DNA of 6,099 bases from the NCBI GenBank assembly GCA_023391175.1, contig JAEWBL010000347.1, positions 1 through 6,099 of the forward strand. The letters run 5' to 3'. This document shows, piece after piece, positions 5,008 to 6,099 of the stretch. The DNA is from Pseudomonadota bacterium (GTDB lineage Bacteria > Pseudomonadota > Alphaproteobacteria > Rhizobiales > Xanthobacteraceae). The translations under genes were made by a program, and so were the position numbers. Numbering within the stretch: the stretch's first letter is position 1; every line of letters begins with the position of its first letter. The notes beneath the pieces were generated by a model. The model did no database searches. It was not told where the DNA came from and saw only the letters and a list, made by a program, of their open reading frames with translations.

Positions 5008-6099
5008 ATGACGGGCATCACAGCACTCGCGATCCACCTGCCGCGCCTGCGCCTCCAGCGCGCCGCCATGGCCGCCACCATGGGCTGGCTCTGCCCCCGA
5101 GGCGAGACCCGGGGCGCCCGCACTTTGGCCTATTGGGACGAAGACCCCATCACCATGGGCGTCGCCGCCGCCCGGGCGTGTCTGGCGCAAGCCGAGCGCA
5201 ACGGGGTCCCCGAGGCCCGCGCCGCCGTCCGCGCCCTCACCTTCGCCACCACGACACCGGTATTCGCCGAGCCGCAGCAGGCGTCCCTCATCCATGCCGC
5301 CCTTCGCCTCCCCGAGGCGACCCGGACGCAGGATGTCGGAGGTACCATGAGGTGCGGGCTGCTCGCGCTGCATGCCGCTCTTGAATCGTCGGACCCGGCA
5401 TTGCTGATTGCTGCCGAACTGCCACTGAACACCCCGGGTGGAACCGCCGAAATGCGCTATTCGGACGGGGGTGTCAGTGCCCTCATCGGGTGCGGGCCGG
5501 ACCTCCTCGCCTATCGCGGCGGCGCCAGCCTCTCCGCCCCTTTCATCGAGCGCTACCGCGCCCCCGACCGCTCGCTCGCCACCGATTGGGAGGAGCGCTG
5601 GGTGCGGGAGGAAGGCTTCCTCGACCTCGTGCCGCGCGCCATCGCGGAAGCCCTTGGAAGGGCTGGACTTTCCGCGACCGAGATCGACCATTTCGTCCTG
5701 CCGTGCGTCATTCCCGGAGCGGCAAAGGCGGTGGCGCAGGCAGCCGGTCTCGGTGGGGCAAAACTGGCGCAACCCCTTGATCTGGAATGCGGAGACACCG
5801 GCTCCGCCCATGCCCTCGTGATGCTGGCGCGGGTCATGGAAGACATGCGCCCCGGCGAGCGGGTGCTGGTCGCCCAGTTCGGCCAGGGCGCGACCGCTCT
5901 GGTGCTGGAGGCGACCGACACCATCACCCGATTTCCGGCCGCCGCCTCGGCCGCTCTGGCGGATGGCATCGCCGAGGTCAACTATCTGAAACTCCCCATC
6001 TTTCGCGGTCTCATGCCGTGGGAGCGCGGCCTACGCGGGCGCTTCCCGGTGAACGAGGCGCTGACCACCGCGTACCGTAATTCCGAGGCGCTGCTGGGC
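5008..6099 (+). CDS. HMG-CoA-synthase-like condensing enzyme/thiolase, 3' end beyond window
   Basis: The frame is open from ATG 5008 to the window edge (364 codons, incomplete). It belongs to the thiolase/HMG-CoA-synthase fold, whose members make or break C-C bonds between acyl-CoA units. Visible: family-like N-terminus MTGITALAIHLPRLRL, WDEDPITM at 43-50, FATTTPVFAEPQQA at 79-92, the nucleophile region DVGGTMRCG at 109-117, WEERWVREEGF at 194-204, IDHFVLPC at 226-233, GDTGSAH at 262-268 with the likely catalytic His268, and the Gly-rich FGQGA at 291-295. The position aligned by eye with the HMGCS cysteine is Met114; Cys116 lies two residues later. The final ALTTAYRNSEALLG resembles the linker before a DUF35 rubredoxin-like zinc ribbon/OB domain, so the full protein may be a fusion. 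GTG 4960 is a possible earlier start but lacks a Shine-Dalgarno sequence. It is divergent from the reductase gene, sharing operator C. Substrate unknown. Confidence 0.88.
   Translation, partial: MTGITALAIHLPRLRLQRAAMAATMGWLCPRGETRGARTLAYWDEDPITMGVAAARACLAQAERNGVPEARAAVRALTFATTTPVFAEPQQASLIHAALRLPEATRTQDVGGTMRCGLLALHAALESSDPALLIAAELPLNTPGGTAEMRYSDGGVSALIGCGPDLLAYRGGASLSAPFIERYRAPDRSLATDWEERWVREEGFLDLVPRAIAEALGRAGLSATEIDHFVLPCVIPGAAKAVAQAAGLGGAKLAQPLDLECGDTGSAHALVMLARVMEDMRPGERVLVAQFGQGATALVLEATDTITRFPAAASAALADGIAEVNYLKLPIFRGLMPWERGLRGRFPVNEALTTAYRNSEALLG

Noticed and set aside
4852..5811. A 320-residue N-terminal extension of the ferredoxin reductase frame
   Set aside because: It runs antisense through the HMGCS-like gene and across operator C, has no domain pattern, and the ATG at 4851 has a ribosome site and a family-like N-terminus.
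1..6099. CRISPR array, tRNA, rRNA, transposase or toxin-antitoxin genes
   Set aside because: No regularly spaced repeats, tRNA-like cloverleaf, IS-type ends with a transposase, or paired small genes could be seen on either strand; the only repeats are the palindromes listed.

Overview
The window is GC-rich and densely coding, with long spurious antisense frames typical of high-GC DNA. It also carries GC-rich palindromic repeats built around CCCCGG-CTTGT-CCGGGG, of a type common in alphaproteobacterial genomes. An alphaproteobacterium, probably of the Hyphomicrobiales (Xanthobacter/Azorhizobium/Bradyrhizobium-like), is the best guess; this is inference without a database search.

Layout. From left to right: a degenerate repeat (about 15-43) and an intrinsic terminator (84-118) close a leftward operon made of a PaaK-like CoA ligase (1081-2406) followed by an HSL-type alpha/beta hydrolase (171-1055). 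A 300-base promoter region (2407-2725) separates this operon from a divergent TetR-family regulator (2726-3397). A gene-free stretch with an inverted pair of 28-base palindromes (3456-3565) lies between the convergent ends of the regulator and of a leftward FAD-dependent ferredoxin reductase (3616-4851). A 156-base divergent promoter region then leads to a rightward HMG-CoA-synthase-like condensing enzyme (5008 to the window edge, incomplete).

How the genes fit together. The same 22-base operator-like sequence, with core GACCGAAyG, occurs in front of the ligase operon, the regulator, and the divergent reductase/HMGCS-like pair. Each copy overlaps a recognisable sigma70-type promoter. The simplest reading is one local regulon under the TetR protein, perhaps induced by an acyl-CoA made by the ligase. 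The gene content (ester hydrolase, carboxylate-CoA ligase, reductase for an oxygenase or P450 electron chain, thiolase/HMGCS-fold C-C bond enzyme) suggests catabolism of an aromatic or alicyclic carboxylic acid or ester through CoA thioesters, with an oxygenase encoded outside the window. The substrate cannot be read from the sequence.

Most unusual points: the three-operator regulon; a condensing enzyme with Met where the catalytic Cys of HMG-CoA synthase would be expected, running at the window edge into what looks like the linker to a DUF35 zinc-ribbon/OB domain; and a repeat pair whose two copies differ only by a compensatory C-G to G-C swap in the stem.
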